Of a stretch of 64,000 bases of DNA, positions 1 through 8,840 are shown piece by piece. A program made the translations under genes and the position numbers. The stretch is from the NCBI RefSeq assembly GCF_001270495.1, contig NZ_LGUR01000117.1:1-64000 (forward strand), in the 5' to 3' direction. The stretch's first letter is position 1. Every line of letters starts with the position of its first letter. The notes beneath the pieces were generated by a model that was not told the DNA's origin, made no database searches, and saw only the letters and a program-made list of their open reading frames with translations. The DNA comes from Streptomyces viridochromogenes. Lineage in GTDB: Bacteria; Actinomycetota; Actinomycetes; Streptomycetales; Streptomycetaceae.

Positions 1-9
1 GAGCAGAGC

Positions 10-1515
10 ATGACCCGCCGCCACATCACCCACTGGATATCCGGCCAGACATGGACCGGCACCGCCGAACGCCACGGCGACGTCTACGACCCGTCGACCG
101 GCCAGGTCACGGGCCGGGTCGACTTCGCATCGGTCGCTGACGTCGACCATGCCGTCGTCACCGCGACCACCGCGTTCAAGCAATGGCGTTCCGTCTCCCT
201 CGCCAAGCGCACACAGATCCTCTTCGCCTTCCGCGAGCTCCTCAACGCCAAGCGGGACGAACTGGCCGCGATCATCGTCTCCGAGCACGGCAAGGTGCAC
301 TCCGACGCCCTCGGCGAGATCGCTCGCGGCATCGAGGTCGTCGAGTACGCCTGCGGCATCCCACACCTGCTCAGGGGCGGGTTCACAGAGCAAGCCTCCA
401 CCGGAGTCGACGTCTACTCCATCCGCCAGCCGCTCGGCCCGGTCGCCGTCATCTCGCCCTTCAACTTCCCCGCCATGGTCCCGATGTGGTTCTTCCCCAT
501 CGCCATCGCGGCCGGCAACACGGTCGTGCTGAAGCCCTCGGAGAAGGCTCCCTCGGCGGCGAACTTCCTGGCCGACCTGTGGAAGCAGGCCGGTCTGCCC
601 GACGGTGTCTTCAGCGTCGTCCATGGCGACAAGGTCGCCGTCGACCGGCTCCTTGAGCACCCCGGCATCAAGTCCGTGTCCTTCGTCGGCTCCACGCCGA
701 TCGCCCGCTACGTGTACGAGACCGGCACCCGGCATGGCAAGCGCGTCCAAGCCCTGGGTGGCGCCAAGAACCACATGCTGGTTCTGCCCGACGCCGACCT
801 CGACCTGGCCGCGGACGCCGCCGTCAACGCCGGGTTCGGTGCGGCCGGCGAGCGCTGCATGGCGATCTCCGTGCTCGTCGCCGTCGACCCCGTCGGGGAC
901 GAGCTGGTGGAGAAGATCGAGCAGCGCATCGCCACCCTCAAGGTCGGCCCGGGCTGCAACGGCGACTCCGAGATGGGCCCGCTCGTCACCGGTGCCCACC
1001 GCGACAAGGTCACCTCCTACCTCGACGCGGGCGCCGCCGAAGGCGCGAACCTGGTCGTCGACGGCCGCAAGCACCCGATCTCCGGTGAGGGCACGGACGA
1101 GGGTTTCTGGCTCGGCCCGACCCTCTTCGACCAGGTCGAACCCGGAATGTCGATCTACGGCGACGAGATCTTCGGCCCCGTGCTGTCAGTCGTGCGCGTC
1201 AGCTCGTACGACGAGGGCCTGGACCTCATCAACGCCAATCCCTACGGCAACGGCACGGCCATCTTCACCAACGACGGCGGCGCCGCCCGGCGCTTCCAGA
1301 ACGAGGTGGAGGTCGGCATGGTCGGCATCAACGTCCCCATCCCCGTGCCGGTGTCGTACTACTCCTTCGGCGGCTGGAAGGCATCGCTCTTCGGCGACTC
1401 CCACGCCTACGGCGAGGAAGGCGTCAAGTTCTTCACCCGTGGCAAGGCGGTCACCCAGCGCTGGCTCGACCCCTCCCACGGCGGCCTCAACCTCGGCTTC
1501 CCGACGAACGACTGA
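10..1515 (+). CDS. mmsA: CoA-acylating methylmalonate-semialdehyde dehydrogenase
   Basis: An aldehyde dehydrogenase of 501 residues, the normal length for the MmsA/IolA family. It converts methylmalonate or malonate semialdehyde plus NAD and CoA to propionyl- or acetyl-CoA in valine, myo-inositol and beta-alanine catabolism. The ALDH landmarks are visible: FNFPAMVPMWFFP near residue 153, the cofactor loop FVGSTPIARYVYE, GGAKNH in place of the usual general-base glutamate region, and the catalytic cysteine in GERCMA near residue 282. It is the first gene of the window, so its upstream partner is not seen. The decayed racemase follows directly. The large operon opposite could generate a semialdehyde substrate for it, which is inference. 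Confidence 0.93.
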   Translation: MTRRHITHWISGQTWTGTAERHGDVYDPSTGQVTGRVDFASVADVDHAVVTATTAFKQWRSVSLAKRTQILFAFRELLNAKRDELAAIIVSEHGKVHSDALGEIARGIEVVEYACGIPHLLRGGFTEQASTGVDVYSIRQPLGPVAVISPFNFPAMVPMWFFPIAIAAGNTVVLKPSEKAPSAANFLADLWKQAGLPDGVFSVVHGDKVAVDRLLEHPGIKSVSFVGSTPIARYVYETGTRHGKRVQALGGAKNHMLVLPDADLDLAADAAVNAGFGAAGERCMAISVLVAVDPVGDELVEKIEQRIATLKVGPGCNGDSEMGPLVTGAHRDKVTSYLDAGAAEGANLVVDGRKHPISGEGTDEGFWLGPTLFDQVEPGMSIYGDEIFGPVLSVVRVSSYDEGLDLINANPYGNGTAIFTNDGGAARRFQNEVEVGMVGINVPIPVPVSYYSFGGWKASLFGDSHAYGEEGVKFFTRGKAVTQRWLDPSHGGLNLGFPTND

Positions 1516-1518
1516 CAC

Positions 1519-2343
1519 CTGTTTCCCCTGGAGCACGTCCTGCCCGACGGTGGCTACGGCTCCGCGACGGTGCTGGTACCCGCGAGGACCGGCACTCTGG
1601 TCAAGATCACCGCATCGGACGGGGCGGTCGGCTGGGGCGAGAGCTACGGACCGCCCGAGGCCGCCCGGGGTGATGGGCCCGCTGCTCGCCCAGTTCGCCG
1701 AGCAGCATCGACATCGCACTGTGGGACGCTTACGCCCTCAGCCTGCAGATGCCAGCAGCCGACTGCTCGGCGGGCAATTGCGCGAGAGCGTCCCGGCGTA
1801 CGCCGCCACCGGATACGTCACGACCACACCTGACCTCGGCGAGTTCCGCGTGCAGATCGAACGTGCGCTGGCCGAGGGCTTCACCGCCGTCAAGATCAAG
1901 ATTGGAACCGGGCCGGACGAGAACGCCCAGCGAGTCGCGGTCACCCGTGAGCTGCTCGCTCCCGACGGGCGGTTGCTGGGGACTGCAATGCCAACGCGGC
2001 CGTCGACACGGTCTTGCGGTCCATGAACCACATCCGCGAGTACGGCATCCACGGGGCCGAGGAGCGCTGCCGCCCGACGACATAGAAGGGCCGGCGTTCC
2101 TGCGGCAGGCGGACATCCCGCTGGCGTCGACGTCGTCGCTGGATCTGACGATGTGCGGCGGGTTCACCGAGGCCGAGGTCATCAGCCAGATGGCCGCCGC
2201 ACGGAACCTGCGCGTCTCACCGCACTGCTGGGGAACCGGTGTCTGCCTGGCGGCCCCGGTGATGCCGGGTTGGGTGTCGAGGTCGACGAAGAGGCGGTTC
2301 GCGCGCTGCCACTGCCCGGCCTCGGGTGCGCCTGCGGGTTGTG
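1519..2343 (+). pseudogene. decayed mandelate racemase/muconate lactonizing enzyme
   Basis: Pieces of one enolase-superfamily protein are read in order but in shifting frames. The N-terminal YGSATVLVPARTG...VGWGESYGPPEA lies in the frame of position 1522. IDIALWDAYALSLQMP lies near 1711 in another frame, and VPAYAATGY...AVKIKIGTGPDENAQ near 1793-1930 in a third. GDCNANAAVD follows near 1979, then LASTSSLDLTMCGGFTEAE and SPHCWGTG near 2122-2240. The order matches the family (barrel Lys-x-Lys, Asp-x-Asn, late His). At least three frameshifts and no usable start make it non-functional. A start just after mmsA suggests it was once the downstream gene of that operon. Confidence 0.8.
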
Positions 2344-2389
2344 AACGCGGCCCGCCTGTAGGGATCCGGCCGCCTCGACATGGCGGCGG

Positions 2390-3601
2390 TCAGGCGACCG
2401 TGTCCGTCGGCCCGGTCGCCTCGGCGCGTGCGTCGCCCGCTCCATCGAGGGGTGTTCCCTGAGGGGAGAGCCACGACTCGAAGCTGCCCAGGTCCTTCAG
2501 CGCGGTACGTGCCGCCTGCACGGCGACGAAGGCGGCCCCGGTGGCGCCGGCGAAACCGCCCAGGGCGCTCGGCCGCAGTTCGGGTACGGCCGGCAGCACG
2601 TGCGACAGCCGCTCCCGCAGCTCCGGCAGAACCTGTTCGACCAGTGGTTGCAAACGGCCCTGGACGACGATGACCTGAGGGTCGTAGGCCAGCGTGGCAA
2701 CGCTGGTCGCCAGGGTCAGCCCGTGCACGAAGCCGCGGCGCAGCGTCCCGAGCGGCCCCTCCGGTGCGGAGTCGAACAGGTCGGTGAAGTCGGCCAGGGC
2801 GACACCCTGCTCGGCGGCCGTGTCGAGGATGCCGTCGACACTCAGGAGCCGTCGCAGGGGCTGCTCGTCACCGGTCGGCAGGGTCGCGAACTCACCGACG
2901 ATTCCGGTACGGCCCCGCAAGATCTCACCGTTGACGGCGACACCGGCGTCGAAGTCGGTACTCGTAGTGAGTATGACCGCGTCCGTGCAGCCGACTGCGG
3001 CACCCGTGGCCATCTCGCCGACCAGGGCGAGGTTGGAGTCGTTGTCCAACAGCACCGGAACGCCGAGTGCTCGGCCCAGCCGGTGTCCCAGCTCGGCCCC
3101 TTCGGTCTGGGCAAGCTGCCGAGCCGGACGGACCACGATCGCCGCGTCGCGCACCGTGGCCGGGACGGCGACGACGATCCCGATCAGTGGCCGGGACGTC
3201 CCCGACTCCGCCATGACCGTGGTGACGGACTCGGCGAGCCAATCCACCAGGGCGGGCACCTCAAGGCCCCGCGGAGTCGGGCGGCGCAGCGTGCCCAGCT
3301 CTTCGCCCATCAGGTCGTTGCAGCGCAGACGGCAGGTGGTCGCACCGAGGTCGATGCCCACCACACAGCCGACCCCGCGCCCGAGGGTGAGGAAGGTGGA
3401 CCTGCGGCCCCGGCCGGTCCGCGGGATCTGCTGCCCTTCGTCCAGCAGGCCCTCGGCGATGAGGTCCTCTACGACACGCGAGACGGTCGCGGGGCTGAGC
3501 CCGGTGCGGCCGCTGATACCAGCACGGGTCACACCGGCTTCGGCGAAGACGGCGTCGAGCACCGCTGCCCGGTTGAAATGGCGCGCGCTGCTCGATTCCA
3601 T
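2390..3601 (-). CDS. ROK-family transcriptional repressor
   Basis: A 403-residue ROK protein. An N-terminal winged helix-turn-helix (about residues 15-60, VTRAGISGRTGLSPATVSRVVEDL) precedes an actin-like sugar-kinase fold starting at GIDLGATTCRL. The usual ROK zinc signature (a GH followed by a CxCGxxGC cluster) is not present; the equivalent stretch reads GIVGEFATLPTGDEQPL, so this is a zinc-less regulator. It is the last gene of the minus-strand block that starts at 9767, but it has its own AT-rich promoter with a TTTCA-GGG-TGAAA dyad about 100 bases upstream. Autoregulation and control of the transporter operon, which carries the same motif, are therefore likely. The effector is unknown. 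Confidence 0.9.
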   Translation of the reverse strand: MESSSARHFNRAAVLDAVFAEAGVTRAGISGRTGLSPATVSRVVEDLIAEGLLDEGQQIPRTGRGRRSTFLTLGRGVGCVVGIDLGATTCRLRCNDLMGEELGTLRRPTPRGLEVPALVDWLAESVTTVMAESGTSRPLIGIVVAVPATVRDAAIVVRPARQLAQTEGAELGHRLGRALGVPVLLDNDSNLALVGEMATGAAVGCTDAVILTTSTDFDAGVAVNGEILRGRTGIVGEFATLPTGDEQPLRRLLSVDGILDTAAEQGVALADFTDLFDSAPEGPLGTLRRGFVHGLTLATSVATLAYDPQVIVVQGRLQPLVEQVLPELRERLSHVLPAVPELRPSALGGFAGATGAAFVAVQAARTALKDLGSFESWLSPQGTPLDGAGDARAEATGPTDTVA

Positions 3602-3698
3602 TGTCCTCGTCCCCTCCCTGTCGGCCCGCGCCGCCCGTGCGGCGACGCGTCATTATCGCTGCCGCCCAGGCAGCGGGTTCGTGAGCCGACGCAACCAG

Positions 3699-3723
3699 AT
3701 TATGTTTCAGGGTGAAATTATAT
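3699..3723 (-). promoter_or_regulatory. AT-rich promoter with ROK-type operator (site 1)
   Basis: The stretch between the oxidoreductase stop and the ROK gene is strikingly AT-rich for this genome. It contains a perfect dyad TTTCA-GGG-TGAAA (3705-3717) flanked by TATAAT (minus strand, 3723-3718) and CATAAT (3704-3699), either of which could be a -10 box. The same dyad core plus a following ATT recurs at 9804-9816 before the solute-binding-protein gene. Binding by the ROK protein is inference from position and repetition. Confidence 0.6.
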
Positions 3724-3741
3724 GCTCACTCCGGCAGCCGC

Positions 3742-4551
3742 TCAGACCCGGGACTCCTGGTCGAAGCCGGGTGCGCAGAACACACCGCCGAGGTAGCCGG
3801 CCTCGTAGAGGTTCTCGGGGGCGGCCTGCGTCAGGATCCTCTCGGCGTACGTCTCGGCGTCGTCCTGGGGGTGGTAGCCGATCGCCTCGCCCTCCTTCAG
3901 GGACAGCCAGCCGCGCGTGTTGGCCGACACGCCCCACACGATACGGAAGCCGGGCGAGGGCGCGGCGATGGCGGCGTCGATCAGACGCACGCAGTCGCCG
4001 GGTGACAGCCACTGTGCCAGGCAGCGGCGGTCGTCCGGTTCCGGGCGGTAGGAGGCGATCCGCAGGCAGATCACGTCCATGCCGTGCCGGTCGTGGAACA
4101 CGCTGCCCAGGGCCTCGGCGGCCACCTTGGCCACGCCGTAGAAGCTGTCCGGGCGGGGGAACAGGTAGTCGGGGGCGGTCTCCTCGGATCTCAGGTGGAA
4201 GCCGGCCGCGTGGTGGCTGCCGGCCAGCACCACGCGGGTGACGCCGGCCCGGCGGGCGGCCTCCAGCACGGTGTAGGTGCCGTGGATGTTGACGTCCAGG
4301 TACTCCTCCCACCTGCGGTTTCCCAGCAGCGCGGCGAGGTGCACCACGGCGTCCACTCCGGTGACGGCTTCCTGCATCGCCTGCAGGTCGGTGACCGACG
4401 CCTGCACGATCTCCACCGGTTCCGAGGCGGCCGGCGCGGGCAGCACAGCCGTGTCGAGCAGACGCAGTACGCGGCCCGGGCGGGCGAGCCCGGTACGCAG
4501 CATGGTGCCGATCTCTCCGGCGGCTCCGGTGATGAGGATGCGGTAGGTCAT
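3742..4551 (-). CDS. NAD-dependent epimerase/dehydratase, uronate-dehydrogenase-like
   Basis: A 269-residue extended short-chain dehydrogenase. The Rossmann glycine motif ITGAAGEIG is at residues 6-14, VVHLAALLGN near 70, and the catalytic pair is YGVAK near residue 140. The SxYRPEP region and a short C-terminal substrate domain resemble bacterial uronate dehydrogenases (oxidation of a uronate to its lactone). The precise substrate cannot be read off. It follows the class III aminotransferase gene by 50 bases on the same strand and precedes the ROK regulator, so it probably belongs to the same inducible pathway. Confidence 0.8.
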   Translation of the reverse strand: MTYRILITGAAGEIGTMLRTGLARPGRVLRLLDTAVLPAPAASEPVEIVQASVTDLQAMQEAVTGVDAVVHLAALLGNRRWEEYLDVNIHGTYTVLEAARRAGVTRVVLAGSHHAAGFHLRSEETAPDYLFPRPDSFYGVAKVAAEALGSVFHDRHGMDVICLRIASYRPEPDDRRCLAQWLSPGDCVRLIDAAIAAPSPGFRIVWGVSANTRGWLSLKEGEAIGYHPQDDAETYAERILTQAAPENLYEAGYLGGVFCAPGFDQESRV

Positions 4552-4601
4552 GGGGCATAGGCTCCTGTCGTTGGCCAGCCTGCAAAAGCGGGGGTGCTCA
4601 C

Positions 4602-5936
4602 CTACGGGATCTCGACCGTCGCCAGCACGTCGGAGAGGGCCTCGATGAACGTGTCCACGTGTGCCCGGGTGAAGGGCAGCGGCGGGCGGATCTTGAGGAT
4701 GCTGCCCTGGGCGCCGGTGGCGCTGATCAGGACCCGGCGCTCGCGCAGGCCGTTGACGACCGCCAGGGCCAGATCACCGTCCGGGGCGCCGGTGTCGGGG
4801 CGGATGAAGTCGGCGGCGACGTAGAGGCCGGCGCCGCGCACGGCGCCCATGCGGGGATGGTCCTCGGCGAGGTCGCCGACGCCTTCGCGCAGGTACTGGC
4901 CGACCGTGCGGGAGTTGTCCAGCAGCTTCTCGTCCTCGATGACGTCCAGGACGGCTGCGGCGGCGGCGATGCTGACGGAGTTGCCGCCGAAGGTGTTGAA
5001 GTAGCGGATCTTGGTGCCGAAGTCGGCCAGGATCTCCGGGCGGGCGACCACGCCGGCGATGGGCATGCCGTTGCCCATGGGCTTGCCCATGACGACCAGA
5101 TCGGGGAGGATCCCGTGCCGCTGGTAGCCCCACATGGCGTCGCCGGTCCGGGCGAAGCCGGGCTGGACCTCGTCGGCGATGTACAGCCCGCCCGCCCGGT
5201 GGACGATGTCGACGACCGGCTTCAGGAAGCCCGCCGGGTCGGGGAGGATGCCGTCGGTGGAGAACAGGGTGTCGGCGATGAAGCCGGCGAACCGGATGCC
5301 ATGCCGTTCGAGATCGGCGATGGCGGCGGCGACACCCTCGGCGAACGCCTCACCCACGTCGCGGCCGTCGGTGCGGTACGGGTCCGGCGGGGGCACGGTG
5401 CGCACGTACGGACCGAGCGGCACACTCGGGCCCATGGTCGGCGAGATCTCCGCGACCGCCGAGGTCAGCCCGTGGTAGGCGTTCGAGGTGACAACGATGC
5501 CGGTGCCGCCGGTCTGGAAGCGCGTGATGCGCAGCGCGAGGTCGACGGCCTCGCTGCCGGTGCAGGTGAACATCACGTTCCCCAGGCCCTCGGTGTGCGT
5601 GGCCAGGAGCCGCTCGGCGTAGTCGAGGATCGGCTCGGCCGCGTAGCGGGTGTGGGTGTTCAGAGTCTGAGCCTGCCGGGTGATGGCCGCGGTGACGTGC
5701 GGGTGGGCGTGGCCGACCGAGGGGACGTTGTTGTAGACGTCGAGGTAGGCGTTGCCCTGCGCGTCGTAGAGGTGGACTCCTTCGGAACGGACGAACTGCA
5801 CGGGGTTCGCGTAGAAGAGCTTGTACGCCGGGCCGAGCAGGCGGCTGCGCCGCTTGACGATCTCCTGGAGGTGAGGATCGAGGGCGTCGACGGTGGAGAC
5901 GTCGAAGCCGTTGACCATGTATGCCGTGTTGGACAT
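4602..5936 (-). CDS. class III aminotransferase / PLP-dependent phospholyase
   Basis: A 444-residue fold-type I PLP enzyme. Visible landmarks are the GSEAVDLALRI cofactor loop, the aspartate in YIADEVQPGFAR, and the Schiff-base lysine in VVMGKPMGNGMP. ATG 5936 is chosen over the longer open frame because the preceding kinase stops at 5945 and a GGAG lies 11 bases upstream. Class III enzymes next to HYKK-like kinases include the AGXT2L phospholyases, which eliminate phosphate and ammonia from phosphoethanolamine or 5-phosphohydroxylysine. The kinase immediately upstream makes that chemistry more likely than simple transamination, but it is inferred. A plain omega-transaminase is the alternative. 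Confidence 0.85.
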   Translation of the reverse strand: MSNTAYMVNGFDVSTVDALDPHLQEIVKRRSRLLGPAYKLFYANPVQFVRSEGVHLYDAQGNAYLDVYNNVPSVGHAHPHVTAAITRQAQTLNTHTRYAAEPILDYAERLLATHTEGLGNVMFTCTGSEAVDLALRITRFQTGGTGIVVTSNAYHGLTSAVAEISPTMGPSVPLGPYVRTVPPPDPYRTDGRDVGEAFAEGVAAAIADLERHGIRFAGFIADTLFSTDGILPDPAGFLKPVVDIVHRAGGLYIADEVQPGFARTGDAMWGYQRHGILPDLVVMGKPMGNGMPIAGVVARPEILADFGTKIRYFNTFGGNSVSIAAAAAVLDVIEDEKLLDNSRTVGQYLREGVGDLAEDHPRMGAVRGAGLYVAADFIRPDTGAPDGDLALAVVNGLRERRVLISATGAQGSILKIRPPLPFTRAHVDTFIEALSDVLATVEIP

Positions 5937-5944
5937 GGGGGGGT

Positions 5945-7009
5945 CTACTCCATACCGCACGCGTGCAACAGGCGTGCTGTGACAGTGGTGTCGGTCGTGG
6001 CCAGCAGCTGTTCCAGCTGGGCCCACGAGCGGGGGGTGTTGCGCAGGATGTAGGCGCGGTTGTCGGGGAAGCGCGCCGCGCGCCATTCGGTGACGGCGAT
6101 TCGCACGACCATGCGGGTGAGCACGAGGTCGTACAGCAGCCCCAGTTCCTGCCGGGTGAGCGGGTCGTCCGCGTGGTAGCCGGCCACGACGTCCAGGGCG
6201 GGGCCCATCGGATCGTCGCCGTCGGCGAGCTGGTACGCGGCGGCGACGGCCACGTCGGCCGCGACGGGAGCGTGGGTCATGTCGCCGAAGTCGAGGATGC
6301 CGCTGACGTGCAGTCCGGCGTCGTCGACAAGCACGTTGTCGCCGCTGAAGTCGTTGTGCACGACCTGGGCCCGCAGGGCGGGAAGGGCGGGCCGGACGAC
6401 GTTGTCGAAGCGGTCCAGGCAGGCCAGCAGGAGGTCACGACGCGGGCCGGGCGGGATGTCGCCCGTCATTTTCCGCAACAGGTGGGCGTGTTGGAGATCC
6501 CACAAGTGAGGCTGGAAGGCGGCCGGATGCGTGAAGGTGCGCAGGGCGCGGTTCAGCCGGGCCAGGGTCCGGCCGATCTCACGCAGCAGTGGCCGCTGGG
6601 TGGGTGTGACGGTGTGCAGGAGTCGGCCCTGGAGGTAGGTGGTCATGCGGGCTGCCCTGAGTGCACCGTCCTGCGTGGTGATGGTCAGACGGAGGCTGCC
6701 GGACAGGGTGGGCACCAGCCGCTGGACGGGCAGGCCGGGGTCGCTGTCGGCGAGGTGCTCAAGGACCCGGGTGTGGAAGTCGGTGACCTCGGGGTCCTCG
6801 GCAGGGTGGGTCACCTTCATCAGACGGGTGACGCCGTCCTCGCCGCGGAGGCGGAAGTTGTCGTCACGCTCCCCGTCCAGCCGTCGGGCGGCGGCTCGGA
6901 AGCCGTAGTACTCGGCGGCGATCCGCTCGGCCTCAGCCGCTGTGAGGCGGGCCGAGGCCGTGGTCAGCGGCTGGCTGCCCGGTGGGGGACTGCTCGGCTG
7001 GGCGGGCAT
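5945..7009 (-). CDS. hydroxylysine-kinase/aminoglycoside-phosphotransferase-like kinase
   Basis: A 354-residue kinase of the APH/choline-kinase fold. The Brenner catalytic motif appears as VVHNDFSGDNVLV and the metal-binding DFG-like motif as ILDFGDMTHAP. Its start lies 1 base after the ABC ATPase stop, and 8 bases separate it from the aminotransferase gene, so the three are co-transcribed. In animals and many bacteria a kinase of this type (hydroxylysine kinase) works with a class III phospholyase, and fused versions exist. Here the two activities are separate adjacent genes. A small-molecule amino-alcohol kinase role is therefore preferred over antibiotic resistance; the substrate is not determined. 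Confidence 0.85.
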   Translation of the reverse strand: MPAQPSSPPPGSQPLTTASARLTAAEAERIAAEYYGFRAAARRLDGERDDNFRLRGEDGVTRLMKVTHPAEDPEVTDFHTRVLEHLADSDPGLPVQRLVPTLSGSLRLTITTQDGALRAARMTTYLQGRLLHTVTPTQRPLLREIGRTLARLNRALRTFTHPAAFQPHLWDLQHAHLLRKMTGDIPPGPRRDLLLACLDRFDNVVRPALPALRAQVVHNDFSGDNVLVDDAGLHVSGILDFGDMTHAPVAADVAVAAAYQLADGDDPMGPALDVVAGYHADDPLTRQELGLLYDLVLTRMVVRIAVTEWRAARFPDNRAYILRNTPRSWAQLEQLLATTDTTVTARLLHACGME

Positions 7010-7010
7010 G

Positions 7011-7841
7011 TCACAACACCTTGGACAGGAAGTCGCGGGTGCGCTGGTGCTGCGGATCGCCGATGACTTGCGCGGGCGGGCCGGACTCGACGACGACCCC
7101 GCCGTCCATGAACGCGACCGTGTCGGCGACCTCCCGTGCGAAGCCGATCTCGTGGGTGACCACGACCATCGTCATGCCCTCCGCGGCCAGGTCCTTCATG
7201 ACGTCGAGGACCTCCCCGACCAGCTCGGGGTCGAGCGCGCTGGTGGGCTCGTCGAACAGCATCAGCTGCGGTTTCATGGCCAGGGCGCGCGCGATGGCCA
7301 CCCGCTGCTGCTGACCGCCCGACAGCTGCCGAGGGTAGTGGTTCATCCGGTCGCCCAGCCCGACCCGGCGCAGCAACTGCTCGGCCCGCTCCCGGACTTC
7401 GGCCTTCCTCTCCCGGCGCACCTTGACCGGGCTGACGCACACGTTCTGCAGGGCGGTCATATGGGGGAACAGGTTGAAGTTCTGGAAGACCATGCCGATG
7501 TCCGTGCGCTGACGGGAGATCTGCCGCGGGTGCATCTCGTGCAGGCGGCCTGAGTGCTCGGTGTAACCGACCATCGCGCCGTCCACGTCGATCCGCCCGC
7601 CGTCGATCCGCTCCAGCTGGTTGATGCAGCGCAGCAGCGTGGACTTGCCGCTGCCGGAGGGACCGATGATGCACAGCACCTCGCGCGGCGCGACGTCGAA
7701 GGTGATCGACTTGAGCACCTCGTTGTCGCCGAAGTACTTGCGGACCTTGCTGAAACTCACCATGGGCACCTGGCCGGTGGTGTGCGGGGCGGATTCCGTC
7801 GATGGCTCCGTCGACGGCTGCGTCGATGTCGTGGGCTTCAT
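7011..7841 (-). CDS. polar amino acid ABC transporter, ATP-binding subunit
   Basis: A 276-residue ATPase of the GlnQ/HisP class. Walker A is GPSGSGKST (about residues 70-78), followed by the Q-loop [12 protein letters not shown], the signature [15 protein letters not shown], Walker [13 protein letters not shown] and the switch histidine in [12 protein letters not shown] 7841 overlaps the permease stop by 4 bases (ATGA). The first 27 residues are a low-complexity Ser/Thr/Pro extension before the domain begins at [12 protein letters not shown]. It powers uptake with the permease and binding protein upstream. Confidence 0.95.
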   Translation of the reverse strand: MKPTTSTQPSTEPSTESAPHTTGQVPMVSFSKVRKYFGDNEVLKSITFDVAPREVLCIIGPSGSGKSTLLRCINQLERIDGGRIDVDGAMVGYTEHSGRLHEMHPRQISRQRTDIGMVFQNFNLFPHMTALQNVCVSPVKVRRERKAEVRERAEQLLRRVGLGDRMNHYPRQLSGGQQQRVAIARALAMKPQLMLFDEPTSALDPELVGEVLDVMKDLAAEGMTMVVVTHEIGFAREVADTVAFMDGGVVVESGPPAQVIGDPQHQRTRDFLSKVL

Positions 7842-8812
7842 CGCGGGGTGCTGCCTTCCGTGCCGAGGGCGGAGGTATCGCGGCGCAGGGCGGCCGTACG
7901 GCGCAGGTGTTGCCACAGGCTCTTGTGCTGCTGCCGGCTGGAGCCGCGCTTGAAGTGGCGCTCCAGGTAGTACTGGCCGACGCTGAGCAGGCTGATGATG
8001 ATCAGGTACCAGATGCACGCCATGATCAGCAGGGGGATCGTCTGGAAGTTCTTGGCGTAGATCAGCTGCGTCGAGTAGAGCAGGTCGGCCACGGCCACGA
8101 CGCTCACCAGGGACGTCTGCTTGAGCATGGTGATCGTCTCGTTGCCGGTCGGCGGCAGGATGACCCGCATGGCCTGCGGCAGCACGACCGTCATCATGGT
8201 CCGCAGACGGCCCATGCCGAGGGCCGAGGCGGCCTCCAGCTGTCCCTCGTCGACCGACTGCAGGCCAGCCCGGATGATCTCCGCCATGTACGCGGCCTGG
8301 TTGAGGCCGAGGCCCAGGATGGCCGCGGTGTAGGCGGTGATGACGTGGTTGGACTCGAAGCTGACGAACTCCGGCCCGAACGGGATGCCCAGCGACAGGC
8401 GGGGGTAGAGCGCGGACAGGTTGTACCAGACGATCAGCTGCACCAGCAGCGGTACGCCGCGCAGCAGCCACACGTACCCGAACGCCGCGCTGCGCAGGAC
8501 CGGGTTCGGGGACAGCCGCATCAGCGCCAGCGCGGTGCCGAGGACCAAGCCGATGGCCATACAGATCACGGTCAGGGTCAGGGTGACCCGCAGGCCGTCC
8601 ATGATGGGGGCGGCCCAGAAGTAGTCGCCGACCAGATCCCAGCGGAAGTTGGGGTTGGTGATGGCCGAGTGCACGGCCATCGCGGCCAGAACGAACACAA
8701 CCAGGACCGCGATCCAGCGGCTGGGGTGTTTCAGCCCCACGGTCGGGGCTTCACCCAGGTGGAGGGGCGGCGGCGCCTTCGTCTCGGCGCCGCTGCTCAC
8801 GTCGGTAGACAT
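7838..8812 (-). CDS. polar amino acid ABC transporter, permease
   Basis: A 324-residue HisM/GlnP-type membrane protein. A hydrophobic segment ([14 protein letters not shown]) is followed by the permease domain with about five further helices. The cytoplasmic EAA-like loop reads [25 protein letters not shown] single fused permease of this length usually works as a homodimer. The C-terminal tail of about 45 hydrophilic residues is longer than usual. It lies between the solute-binding protein gene (28 bases) and the ATPase gene (4-base overlap). Confidence 0.93.
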   Translation of the reverse strand: MSTDVSSGAETKAPPPLHLGEAPTVGLKHPSRWIAVLVVFVLAAMAVHSAITNPNFRWDLVGDYFWAAPIMDGLRVTLTLTVICMAIGLVLGTALALMRLSPNPVLRSAAFGYVWLLRGVPLLVQLIVWYNLSALYPRLSLGIPFGPEFVSFESNHVITAYTAAILGLGLNQAAYMAEIIRAGLQSVDEGQLEAASALGMGRLRTMMTVVLPQAMRVILPPTGNETITMLKQTSLVSVVAVADLLYSTQLIYAKNFQTIPLLIMACIWYLIIISLLSVGQYYLERHFKRGSSRQQHKSLWQHLRRTAALRRDTSALGTEGSTPR

Positions 8813-8840
8813 CGGGGAAGGATCACTACTCCAGTGGCCA

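Noticed and set aside
4659-6053. 464-residue plus-strand frame opposite the aminotransferase
   Set aside because: GC-rich antisense shadow of a well-supported class III aminotransferase gene; no domain features.
5945-7009. Aminoglycoside resistance gene
   Set aside because: The fold is shared, but the operon context with a PLP phospholyase-type enzyme and an importer fits a catabolic kinase better.
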